Shown: positions 7,889-14,682 of the stretch, piece by piece
Position numbering within the stretch: the stretch's first letter is position 1
Layout of the letters: the number at the start of each line of letters is the position of its first letter
NCBI GenBank assembly: GCA_963775335.1
Contig: CAVZIJ010000003.1
Span: 682,001 to 746,000, forward strand
Direction of reading: 5' to 3'
DNA: 64,000 bases
Source of the DNA: CAVQCX01 sp963775335
GTDB taxonomy: Bacteria; Pseudomonadota; Gammaproteobacteria; Chromatiales; Chromatiaceae
Position numbers and translations under genes: made by a program
Notes under the pieces: generated by a model
What the model saw: only the letters and a program-made list of their open reading frames with translations
Told to the model about the DNA's origin: nothing
Database searches by the model: none

Positions 7889-8221
7889 ATGAACAAGAAT
7901 CTTTCAGCAGTTGTATCAATGTTGTTATTGGCAGGCTGTGCCACAACTAGCGGGGTCATGGAAGTTGAGGGCGGCGCTTACATGATTTCTGCGAGTGCGG
8001 CACCCGCTCGTGGAGGAACCGCAGGGGCCAACGCTGTTGCATACGAAGAGGCCCAAAAATTCTGCGCCGGTAAAAGCGGCCGGGCTGTCCTAGTCGATGC
8101 GAAAGAACGTGATGTGTACCAAAGCGCAGCCGGTGCGTCTTGGAATTCCTACGGCGGCAGTGCTGGTGGTGGAACATTTGCTGCCGGCCGCACAACCATC
8201 CTCTTTAAGTGTGTGCAATGA
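7889..8221 (+). CDS. Small outer-membrane-type lipoprotein, 110 aa
   Basis: The ATG at 7889 follows a GGAGAAACC ribosome site. The signal peptide MNKNLSAVVSMLLLAGC ends in a lipobox with Cys17, so the mature protein is lipidated at that residue. Ala-Thr after the Cys favours outer-membrane sorting. The mature part has a VEGGAYMISASAA strand, an Ala-rich helix with EEAQKFC and a Gly/Ser-rich stretch near the end. A second Cys (residue 59) and a third near the C-terminus could form a disulfide. Codon use is clearly more AT-rich than the neighbours, so the gene was acquired separately from the primase module. Function is unknown. Confidence 0.75.
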   Translation: MNKNLSAVVSMLLLAGCATTSGVMEVEGGAYMISASAAPARGGTAGANAVAYEEAQKFCAGKSGRAVLVDAKERDVYQSAAGASWNSYGGSAGGGTFAAGRTTILFKCVQ

Positions 8222-8371
8222 AGATTGCCCTGGGCCACTCAGTTCTAACCGCAGTGCCCACAGCACCGCTCGGCAGTCACGGCGCCGCCTTTGTCCCGGC
8301 TCCCGAGCCCTGCTCGCGAGCAAGCGCATGGTCCGCGGGGCCTGCCCACTGCAGCTTATCCCGCCTGCACC

Positions 8372-9037
8372 TCGGACGACCCGCTCGGCGCCCTGATGGA
8401 TGTCATGGCGGGCGCACTGAAGCGATTGCCAAGCGTGCGTATTCCGCCCCGGGACCGGCCCCGGCTCGCTGAGTTCGCCAGCCTCGGGGTGGCGGTCGCT
8501 GAAACACAGGGCATCCCGGGCTCCACGTTCCTACAGCAGCTTAACGAGGCCAGGCAGGAAAGCATCGCCCGGACCATCGACGCGAGCCCGGTCGCATCAG
8601 CGCTGATCGAGTGGTTCGAGGGCGACGGGAGGCGCGAGGTAGTCATGGCCGTCAAGGATCTCTTCACCGAGGTGGAGCGCCGGCGACCGCCGGGCACCGA
8701 CGCGTGGCCCAAGTCCGCCAAGGGCTTCGCAGACGCCCTGCGACGGGCTGCACCCGCGCTCCGACAGCTCGGGATCGAGGTTCGGAGCCTCGGGAAGGTC
8801 GGCGGAACCATCGAGGCGGACCCGGCCCAGCAATCCGCGCCATCGAGATCCCGACCCCATGTCGAATGGGTGAGCCGGGAGGAGGCTGCCCGCTGGCTGC
8901 TGGTCAACGAGCATGAGCTGCCCGAGGATGTGGTTTTTCCGTTTTGCCTACCTTTTTCTAGCGCTCCGCAAAAATCGGGGTCATCCCTTACCCGGTTCTG
9001 GCGGACCTGGCAGACAGTGCAAATTTGCACTATTTGA
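8372..9037 (+). pseudogene. C-terminal fragment of a second replication primase/ATPase
   Basis: The frame reads LKRLPSVRIPPRDRPRLAEFASLG, then SPVASALIEWF and later FADALRRAAPALRQLGIEV. This pattern is the C-terminal part of large phage or island replication ATPases, where it follows the helicase core. The helicase core is absent: upstream in the same frame is only about 27 unrelated codons. The last 30 residues of the frame do not look like a natural end, so the 3' side is probably also disrupted. It must derive from a different element than the DUF927 gene and suggests successive insertions at this tRNA. Confidence 0.5.
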
Positions 9038-9400
9038 CCGGAGCAGAGGTGCTGGAGTAGCGCGCCGACCGAGCGCATCCAGTGAGCGGGCGCAGCGCCG
9101 CCAACCGTCGGGCCCACCTGGCCGCGCTGTTGCCCATCTGGCCCGCCATGGTGGCGTGAGGCTCCCCGAGCTGCTGGGGATGCTCCGGGATCGGGGGCTA
9201 CCCGTCTCGCGCGCCACACTGAACCGCACCCTGCCCGAGGGCAAGCGGATGGTCGGCGCCTCGCTCCTGCGTTGTTGCCCGTCCTAAAACGCGCGCACGC
9301 GCGCGCGAGGCCGACCTGCCGGCGACATACCCAGCACGGCGTCTACATGTAGATCGCTGTCGCGCTCGGGCGCTCGCCGCTGACCCAGAAGCAGACCCCT
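9038..9400. other. Decayed right-end region of the element
   Basis: No intact gene. A short open stretch near 9160-9250 reads RLPELLGMLRDRGLPVSRATLNRTLPE, which looks like a helix-turn-helix piece, but it has no start and stops soon. An alternating CG/CA run lies at 9291-9308. Confidence 0.45.
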
Positions 9401-9421
9401 TTGGGGGACTGTTTGGGGGAC
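9401..9421 (+). repeat. Right pair of TTGGGGGAC arm-type repeats
   Basis: Copies at 9401-9409 and 9413-9421, same sequence, orientation and 12-bp period as at 2906 and 2918. They lie 58 bp from the tRNA end. Confidence 0.65.
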
Positions 9422-9439
9422 CGACGCTCGATCACTCAA

Positions 9440-9466
9440 AGAAAAAGCCCCGTAAATCAGGGGCTT
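9440..9466 (-). terminator. Terminator of tRNA-Ser
   Basis: Arms AAGCCCC (9445-9451) and GGGGCTT (9460-9466) flank an 8-nt loop; on the minus strand the hairpin is followed by TTTTTC, just beyond the tRNA 3' end. Confidence 0.75.
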
Positions 9467-9478
9467 AGTCTTTGCGCA

Positions 9479-9566
9479 TGGCGGAGAGGGTGGGATTCGA
9501 ACCCACGGAGGGTCGCCCCTCAACGGTTTTCAAGACCGCCGCATTCGGCCGCTCTGCCACCTCTCC
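9479..9566 (-). tRNA. serT: tRNA-Ser(UGA)
   Basis: Read on the minus strand the 88-nt gene starts GGAGAGGTGGCAGAGC and ends in CCTCTCCGCCA with the CCA encoded. The acceptor pairs GGAGAGG/CCTCTCC, the anticodon loop is CTTGAAA with anticodon UGA, a long variable arm marks a serine tRNA, and the T-loop is GTTCGAATC. It decodes UCA and related codons. It is the integration target of the element to its left, whose insertion preserved the full gene. The neighbouring yccA homologue matches the serT-yccA order of enterobacteria. Confidence 0.95.
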
Positions 9567-9708
9567 TGTGGGTGGATCCGGCCGGATCCCTCACCGCAGG
9601 GCTCCCGGCCCGGCCCTAAGCGGCGAGCGAGAGCAGGGTGAGCTTGGTCGCAGGATAACTGAGGGGGGGATGAAAAAACCAGCCACGCCCCCACATTGGC
9701 ATCAGCAA

Positions 9709-9736
9709 TTGCACTTTCCCTATGCTCGGGTATTCT
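9709..9736 (+). promoter_or_regulatory. Sigma-70-type promoter for yccA
   Basis: TTGCAC at 9709-9714 and TATTCT at 9731-9736 are separated by 16 bp and lie 70 bp before the start codon. Confidence 0.5.
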
Positions 9737-9806
9737 TGCGGAACCCGGTGGGCAAACGGGCAGTCAGAAAGAGACGATTCGGCAACACGAAGGAGCCAGT
9801 AAATCA

Positions 9807-10475
9807 ATGAATCGCTTAGATTACTCGGTCATGCACCCGATCGAGGGTGCCATCACGAGCAACAAGCTCATCAAGAACACCTATCTGCTGCTGTCGGCCA
9901 GCCTCATCTGGAGCGCGGTGATGGCGGCAGTCTCCATGACCATCGCACCGCCCCCTGGGATCTCGATGATCGCATCCCTGGGTGCGCTCGGCCTGTTGTG
10001 GCTGGTGCTGCCGCGCGCGGCAAACTCCTCTGCGGGGCTCTGGGTCGTGTTTGGCGTCACGGGGCTACTGGGTTTCGGGCTCGGGCCGATGCTGAACTAC
10101 TATGCGAGCCTGTCCCATGGCCCGCAGATCATCGCCACCTCCCTCGGCGGGACGGGCATCATCTTCCTCGGCCTGTCCGGCTATGCCCTGACCACGAAGC
10201 GTGACTTCAGCTTCATGGGCGGATTCATCTTCGCCGGCATGCTGGTCATGATGATCGCGGCCTTGGCCAACATCTTCCTCGCGATGCCGGCCCTGCAGCT
10301 GGCGATCGCGGCGGGCGTGATGCTGCTGATGTCGGGCTACATCCTGTTTCAAACCAGCCAGATGGTCAACGGCGGCGAGACCAATTACATCGTGGCCACG
10401 GTCAGCCTGTATCTCGCCATCCTGAACATCTTCACCAGCCTGCTGCAGCTGCTGGGCGCCTTCAGCGACGAGTGA
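9807..10475 (+). CDS. yccA: Bax inhibitor-1/YccA family membrane protein
   Basis: 222 residues with about seven hydrophobic helices from residue 25 to the C-terminus and a short charged N-terminal tail, the BI-1 layout. The loop GLGPMLNYYASLSHGPQIIATSLGGTGIIFLGLSGYAL and the late segment GETNYIVATVSLYLAILNIFTSLLQLLG (conserved N/D-rich pore region) are family hallmarks; no single run is longer in other homologues. YccA in E. coli is an FtsH substrate that modulates degradation of membrane proteins such as SecY. The ATG at 9807 follows an AAGGAG site. A hairpin terminator follows immediately. The location beside tRNA-Ser(UGA) matches E. coli. Confidence 0.9.
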   Translation: MNRLDYSVMHPIEGAITSNKLIKNTYLLLSASLIWSAVMAAVSMTIAPPPGISMIASLGALGLLWLVLPRAANSSAGLWVVFGVTGLLGFGLGPMLNYYASLSHGPQIIATSLGGTGIIFLGLSGYALTTKRDFSFMGGFIFAGMLVMMIAALANIFLAMPALQLAIAAGVMLLMSGYILFQTSQMVNGGETNYIVATVSLYLAILNIFTSLLQLLGAFSDE

Positions 10476-10504
10476 GCCGCTCCCAGGTGGTATATTCTTG
10501 AGAG

Positions 10505-10526
10505 CCCCGGTCCGTCCGGGGTTTTT
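10505..10526 (+). terminator. Terminator after yccA
   Basis: CCCCGG, a 5-nt loop, CCGGGG and five T residues. Confidence 0.7.
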
Positions 10527-10545
10527 CTTGCCGAGAGGAAGTGCG

Positions 10546-10734
10546 ATGGGCGGCATGTGGATCAAGATCCTATCCGCGGTGATGATGGCGGCGTGGATCA
10601 TCTACCTTTGGCCCCGGGCCAAGTACTGGCTGAGCAACAGCCCGGCGCCCAAAGAGGGAGACTGGACGGCGGCGATGCTGCCGCTGGGGGCGGTGGTGCT
10701 TTTTGTGATCCTGCTGATCATGATGGTGCGCTGA
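10546..10734 (+). CDS. Small two-helix membrane protein, 62 aa
   Basis: The ATG at 10546 follows an AGAGGAAG ribosome site. Two hydrophobic segments, KILSAVMMAAWIIYLWP and MLPLGAVVLFVILLIMMV, are joined by a polar loop SNSPAPKEGDWTA. Short proteins of this pattern occur beside housekeeping genes in sulfur-oxidising gammaproteobacteria but have no known function. It starts 20 bp after the yccA terminator, so read-through or a promoter inside the terminator region is likely. It converges on the ferritin-like/CDGSH gene. Confidence 0.65.
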   Translation: MGGMWIKILSAVMMAAWIIYLWPRAKYWLSNSPAPKEGDWTAAMLPLGAVVLFVILLIMMVR

Positions 10735-10763
10735 GCGTCCCGCCCGCCGGCGGCGCCCGCGCC

Positions 10764-12482
10764 TCAGCCCTGGAAATCGATCTCGACGTGTGAGCCGTCG
10801 CAGAACGGCTTGTTCTGCGACTGCCCACAGCGGCACAGGGCGACCCGGTTGCGCATCTCCACCGGGCGCCCATCGGCCCTCTCGATCGGGATCCCGCCGG
10901 TGACCCACAACGGTCCTCTGGCCGTCACAGCGATGGCCTGGGGCAGATCCGGCTCCACCGGGACGAAGACGTTGGCGCCCGTCGCGTCTTTGGTACGGAT
11001 CTCGCAGCACAGGGACCCGGACGGGCAATGCTCGATGATGGCGATCACCTGGGATCTTACCCGCACGTCCTCGGCATCGAGCAGCAGTTGGGGCAGCTTG
11101 CCGAAGCGGTTGATGCAGAAGGCGGCGGCGGAGCAGAGACTGCGATCGCGTTTCACGCGAAGTGGTCCCTCCTCCTGGACAACCTGACGCTCGGCGCTGG
11201 GGGCCGTATCCGCGGTCTCGGTGCCGTCGAACCCGATTCTGGCGTGGCTGCCGTCGCAGAATGGCTTGCGCGCCGATCCGCCACATCGGCACAGGGCGTA
11301 GGTGGAGCCCGTCTCCAGCCACCCCTCCTTGCTCCAGGCCAGGGACTCGTTGCGCTCGGACTGGATGATCCATTTTCGTACCACAGGCACCCCGCCCTTG
11401 ACGATGTACGGCCCGTGAGGCCGCACCGAGATGCTCATCTGCGCCACCGCGCCCGAGCGATGCTCGGGCGCCACGTACTCGAAGCTCGGCCCGGCGGTGG
11501 CCGAGACCTTCCCCAGGGGCATCCGCATCAGCTCCTGGGCCATATCGCGCACGGCATACATGGCACCCAGGGAGCCCGCCAGCTGCTCCGGATTGCCGTC
11601 GAGGGCACGCTGCAGGCTGCCGAGAACGGCGCTGTAGGTCTGGTTGAAGCCTGACATGGCAAGCCTGATGGGGCTGCCTTCGGGGTGATCGCTGGAGCGC
11701 GGATTGGGATGCATCTGGAACACCGCATCCCAGTCGACCTCGAAGCGTGCCCCACTCGGCCCGCTTTGCGGCGTATCCCCGCGCTGGTAGTAACGGCCCG
11801 CCAGGATCTGCTCGAGGCGGAAATAGTGGCCCACCTCGTCGCGCTCGGGATGGAACATGTTGCGATCCTGGTCCCAGACCGAGCCGTGGTCGAACCCCTC
11901 CCCCTGCTCCACGATCTCCAGCAGGGCCTCCAGGGCCGAGCCTAGATCCGTGACCCCGATGACCTTGCCGCTCCCGGGATAGGGAAAGCTGCTCGCGCGG
12001 ATCTGGCGGGCAGGATCACCGATGAAGACCTGGTCGGGCCCCAGCTCGCGGCAAAGGTCCGTGAAACCCCGCTCGATGGCCTCGTAGAACTGGGCGATGG
12101 TCTCGTAGCGGTCGTCCTCCGGCGGCGCCCCCTTCTCCTCGGGCCTTTCGATCTGCATCAGACCGAAGACACAGTCCGGCGAGAAATGCATCAAACCGAC
12201 CCGGAAGGCCCGATTGCTGTGGGGCAGATAGCTGGGATAGCTCGGGATGAATCCGGCCTTGTCCAGCTGTGGCGCCCCGCCCACCGCATTGAGCAGATTC
12301 CCGGCGAGCGTCATGTGCAGCATCTCTTCTACCAGGAGACTGCGCAGAATCTCGGCGGCCTCGCGATTGGCGCCCGGTCGGATCGAATACAGGGCGCAGA
12401 GATACGGCGGCAGTGTGGAATGCTCGAGCTCGATGGCCCACTGCAGATGCTTGCGCAGCCCGTCCAGATCGGTGATCGCCAT
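10764..12482 (-). CDS. Ferritin-like (VioB-type) protein fused to CDGSH iron-sulfur domains
   Basis: 572 residues. Residues 1-230 form a ferritin-like domain of the VioB/iminophenyl-pyruvate-synthase type: an LEHSTLPPYLCALY helix (Glu18, Glu20) and a later SLLVEEMLHMTLAGNLL helix with the EExxH di-iron motif. A central part continues to about 370. Two CDGSH 2Fe-2S domains follow, CRCGGSARKPFCDGSH near residues 396-411 and CRCGQSQNKPFCDGSH near 549-564. Between them (about 436-490) is a CxxxxxC...HCPSGSL region like divergent mono-cluster ferredoxins. VioB-type domains are usually carbon-oxidising di-iron folds. The fusion suggests an electron-transfer chain built into one soluble protein. It is monocistronic; the substrate cannot be deduced. 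Confidence 0.8.
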   Translation of the reverse strand: MAITDLDGLRKHLQWAIELEHSTLPPYLCALYSIRPGANREAAEILRSLLVEEMLHMTLAGNLLNAVGGAPQLDKAGFIPSYPSYLPHSNRAFRVGLMHFSPDCVFGLMQIERPEEKGAPPEDDRYETIAQFYEAIERGFTDLCRELGPDQVFIGDPARQIRASSFPYPGSGKVIGVTDLGSALEALLEIVEQGEGFDHGSVWDQDRNMFHPERDEVGHYFRLEQILAGRYYQRGDTPQSGPSGARFEVDWDAVFQMHPNPRSSDHPEGSPIRLAMSGFNQTYSAVLGSLQRALDGNPEQLAGSLGAMYAVRDMAQELMRMPLGKVSATAGPSFEYVAPEHRSGAVAQMSISVRPHGPYIVKGGVPVVRKWIIQSERNESLAWSKEGWLETGSTYALCRCGGSARKPFCDGSHARIGFDGTETADTAPSAERQVVQEEGPLRVKRDRSLCSAAAFCINRFGKLPQLLLDAEDVRVRSQVIAIIEHCPSGSLCCEIRTKDATGANVFVPVEPDLPQAIAVTARGPLWVTGGIPIERADGRPVEMRNRVALCRCGQSQNKPFCDGSHVEIDFQG

Positions 12483-12599
12483 CGATCAATGCCCCTGTCG
12501 GCGACGCGGGCGCGCGAGGCAACCTGCGTCTGGATCTGGTAAGAATCGCGGGTGTCGCTCGTCGCTGGCGATGCCCCGCTGACCGACGCCGGCCGGCCC

Positions 12600-13904
12600 T
12601 CAGGCTAGCACCTCAAGCCCGCCCAGGTAAGGGCGTAGCGCTTCGGGGACCCGAATGCCGCCATCGGCCTGCTGGTAGTTCTCCATCACCGCGACCAGGG
12701 TGCGGCCCACCGCCAGTCCCGACCCGTTGAGGGTGTGCAGCAGCTCGGGCTTGCCGGTCTCGGGGTTGCGCCAGCGCGCCTGCAGGCGCCGCGCCTGAAA
12801 GTCCTCGAAGTTGCTGCAAGAGGAGATCTCCCGGTACCTGCCCTGCCCCGGCAGCCAGACCTCGATGTCGTAGGTCTTGGCGGAGGAGAATCCCAGGTCA
12901 CCGGTACACAACGTGACCACGCGATACGGGAGTCCGAGCTTGCGCAGGATCGTCTCGGCGTGCCCCGTCAGCGCCTCCAACGCGGCGTAGGATTCCTCGG
13001 GACGCACCGCCTGGACCAACTCGACCTTCTCGAACTGGTGCTGACGGATCATCCCGCGGGTGTCCTTGCCATAGGAGCCGGCCTCGCTGCGAAAGCAAGG
13101 CGTATGGGCCACCCATTTGCGCGGCATGCAGTCGTTCTCGACGATGAGGTCGCGCACCAGGTTGGTCACGGGCACTTCGGCGGTGGGAATCAAATAGAGA
13201 TTCCGGGCCCCTGGGTCCTGGCCCTGCTCCGTCGCCTCCCTGGGTACCTTGAAGAGATCGGCCTCGAACTTGGGGAGCTGCCCGGTGCCCTGGAGGCTGT
13301 CGGCGTTGACGAGATAAGGGACATAGGCCTCGGTGTAGCCGTGCTCGAGGGTATGGGTATCGAGCATCAGCTGGATCAGGGCGCGGTGCATACGGGCTAG
13401 GGGGCCGCTCAGCACGGTGAAGCGCGCGCCGGAGATCTTGGCGGCGGACTCGAAATCCATCCAACCGCTTGCCATGCCCAGGTCGACATGGTCCTTGGGC
13501 TCGAAGGCAAACCGCGGCGGCTCGCCCCAGCGCCGCTCCTCCCGATTGTCGGACTCCTCACGCCCGCTGGGCACCGAGGCGTGGGGGATGTTGGGAAGGC
13601 CCAGACCGATGGCCCGCAGCTCCTCCTGGACTTGGCCGAATTCGTCCTCGGCGGCCTTCAAGCGATCGCCCAGATCGGCGACCTCGGCCAGCAGCGGGGC
13701 CAGATCCTGCCCCGCGGCCTTGGCCTTACCGATGCCCTTGGAGCGGGCATTGCGCTCGCTCTGCAGCTCCTGGGTCTGGACCTGAAGTACCTTGCGCCGT
13801 TCCTCCAACTCGCCCAGCATTTCGACATCGAGCCGCACGCCCCTGCGGGCAAGCCCTTGTGCCACGCCCTGAAGATCGGTTCTCAGCAGCCGCGGATCCA
13901 GCAT
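12600..13904 (-). CDS. serS: Seryl-tRNA synthetase
   Basis: 434 residues, the family's usual size. Residues 1-110 form the long antiparallel coiled-coil arm that grips the long variable arm of tRNA-Ser. The class II core follows, with motif 2 FRSEAGSYGKDTRGMIRQHQ near residue 270 and motif 3 GSGLAVGRTLVAVMEN near 390. It charges tRNA-Ser (and tRNA-Sec) with serine. It is the last gene of the minus-strand run after DUF190, 3 bp behind it, and lies 3 kb from tRNA-Ser(UGA). The ATG at 13904 is the natural start (MLDPRLLR). Confidence 0.97.
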   Translation of the reverse strand: MLDPRLLRTDLQGVAQGLARRGVRLDVEMLGELEERRKVLQVQTQELQSERNARSKGIGKAKAAGQDLAPLLAEVADLGDRLKAAEDEFGQVQEELRAIGLGLPNIPHASVPSGREESDNREERRWGEPPRFAFEPKDHVDLGMASGWMDFESAAKISGARFTVLSGPLARMHRALIQLMLDTHTLEHGYTEAYVPYLVNADSLQGTGQLPKFEADLFKVPREATEQGQDPGARNLYLIPTAEVPVTNLVRDLIVENDCMPRKWVAHTPCFRSEAGSYGKDTRGMIRQHQFEKVELVQAVRPEESYAALEALTGHAETILRKLGLPYRVVTLCTGDLGFSSAKTYDIEVWLPGQGRYREISSCSNFEDFQARRLQARWRNPETGKPELLHTLNGSGLAVGRTLVAVMENYQQADGGIRVPEALRPYLGGLEVLA

Positions 13905-13907
13905 GGC

Positions 13908-14234
13908 TCAAGTACCTTTACCGCAATCGCCTCTGTTGACCTCCGCCGACCAGGTGAGCAGATGGCCGGGCTTGACGAGCTGGTCCAGGCGATCGAGCAC
14001 CCGTTCGACCTTCCCCGGCTCGTCGAAGAACTCGAGCACCAGCGGCAGATCCAGCGAGACGTCGAGGAGGGTCGAGGAGTGCATCCTGCCGGAGCGGCCG
14101 AACCCGGCTATGCCCCGGAACGCCGTCACGCCGCACACCTTCTCTTCGTCGTGCAGGATACCCATCAGGCGCTGAAACTGGTGCTGTCCTTCGGTGAGGT
14201 AGATACGCACCACAGTGACCTCGCACACATTCAT
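13908..14234 (-). CDS. DUF190 family protein, CrcB partner
   Basis: 108 residues from the ATG at 14234, which overlaps the crcB stop in an ATGA. The pattern VTVVRIYLTEG, then FRGIAGFGRSGRMHSS and LPLVLEFFDEPGKVERVLDRL, is the DUF190 signature: a small PII-like alpha/beta fold. DUF190 genes sit beside crcB in many bacteria and are thought to modulate fluoride export or bind a nucleotide, but this is not proven. A longer frame reaching 14852 overlaps crcB entirely and is not real. The C-terminus ends in a charged tail. Confidence 0.85.
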   Translation of the reverse strand: MNVCEVTVVRIYLTEGQHQFQRLMGILHDEEKVCGVTAFRGIAGFGRSGRMHSSTLLDVSLDLPLVLEFFDEPGKVERVLDRLDQLVKPGHLLTWSAEVNRGDCGKGT

Positions 14235-14605
14235 AACGACCTCGCCGCCAGCAGGCCAAGCCAGGCCGCAGGAACGCAGATCAGCACGCTCAGTAACATG
14301 TTGAGAATCGCCTTTAGATACTCCGCCTGCTCGATCAGGTTCATCGTCTCGATCGAGAAGGAAGAGAAGGTTGTAAATCCGCCGAGCAGGCCGATGAGCA
14401 CCGCGGCGCGTGCCTCCGGCCCGACGCTCATGCGCTCGATCAGCAGCACGTACAGAAATCCCATTGCCAGGGAGCCTACCACGTTGACCGTCAAGGTCCC
14501 GTAGGGAAAGGCCCGCCCCAACAGGGCATAGACCCCGTTGGACGCCCAGAACCGCAGCAGCGATCCCAAGGCGCCGCCGGCTGCGATCGCAATCACTTGT
14601 AGCAA
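14231..14605 (-). CDS. crcB: Fluoride channel CrcB/Fluc
   Basis: The protein has four hydrophobic helices and the Fluc hallmarks GGALGSLLRFW, the central TLTVNVVGSLAMGF segment with the pore Asn, and GLLGGFTTFSSFS. Fluc proteins form dual-topology dimers that let fluoride leave the cell. The frame can start at a GTG at 14641, but the TTG at 14605 has a GGGGA site 8 bp upstream and yields MLQVIAIAAGG, the usual family start; I prefer it. It lies 77 bp downstream of rarA and overlaps the DUF190 gene by 4 bp, in the rarA-crcB-serS order common in gammaproteobacteria. Confidence 0.9.
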   Translation of the reverse strand: MLQVIAIAAGGALGSLLRFWASNGVYALLGRAFPYGTLTVNVVGSLAMGFLYVLLIERMSVGPEARAAVLIGLLGGFTTFSSFSIETMNLIEQAEYLKAILNMLLSVLICVPAAWLGLLAARSL

Positions 14606-14682
14606 ATTCGGGTCCCCGATGAGCGTCGTAGAATTGTACACGCGCGCCCGCGGCTGGTTGAGCTCCCACGGAGCCCGCGCGC

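Larger units (their letters stand above)
2622..9497. mobile_element. Degenerate integrative element at tRNA-Ser(UGA)
   Basis: The right boundary is the 3' end of tRNA-Ser at 9479. An 18-bp copy of that tRNA end (2622-2639) and a 14-bp copy (2784-2797) lie in direct orientation at the left. Just inside both ends are paired TTGGGGGAC repeats with a 12-bp period (2906-2926 and 9401-9421), as expected for integrase arm-type sites. Inside are an integrase start, an AlpA-like regulator, a Toprim-DUF927 primase-helicase, small phage-like genes, a lipoprotein gene of different base composition and a broken replication gene. The order regulator then primase-helicase resembles P4-like satellites. The integrase is reduced to 25 codons, so the element cannot move by its own enzyme. 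Whether the outer (2622) or inner (2784) copy is the true left att site is uncertain. Confidence 0.75.

Noticed and set aside
9291..9308. CG/CA alternating run as a regulatory Z-DNA site
   Set aside because: Short and in decayed DNA; no nearby gene start to link it to.
12735..13400. Long plus-strand frame opposite serS
   Set aside because: Pure antisense shadow of a conserved gene, as are similar long frames opposite clpA, ftsK, acnA and the SNF2 gene.
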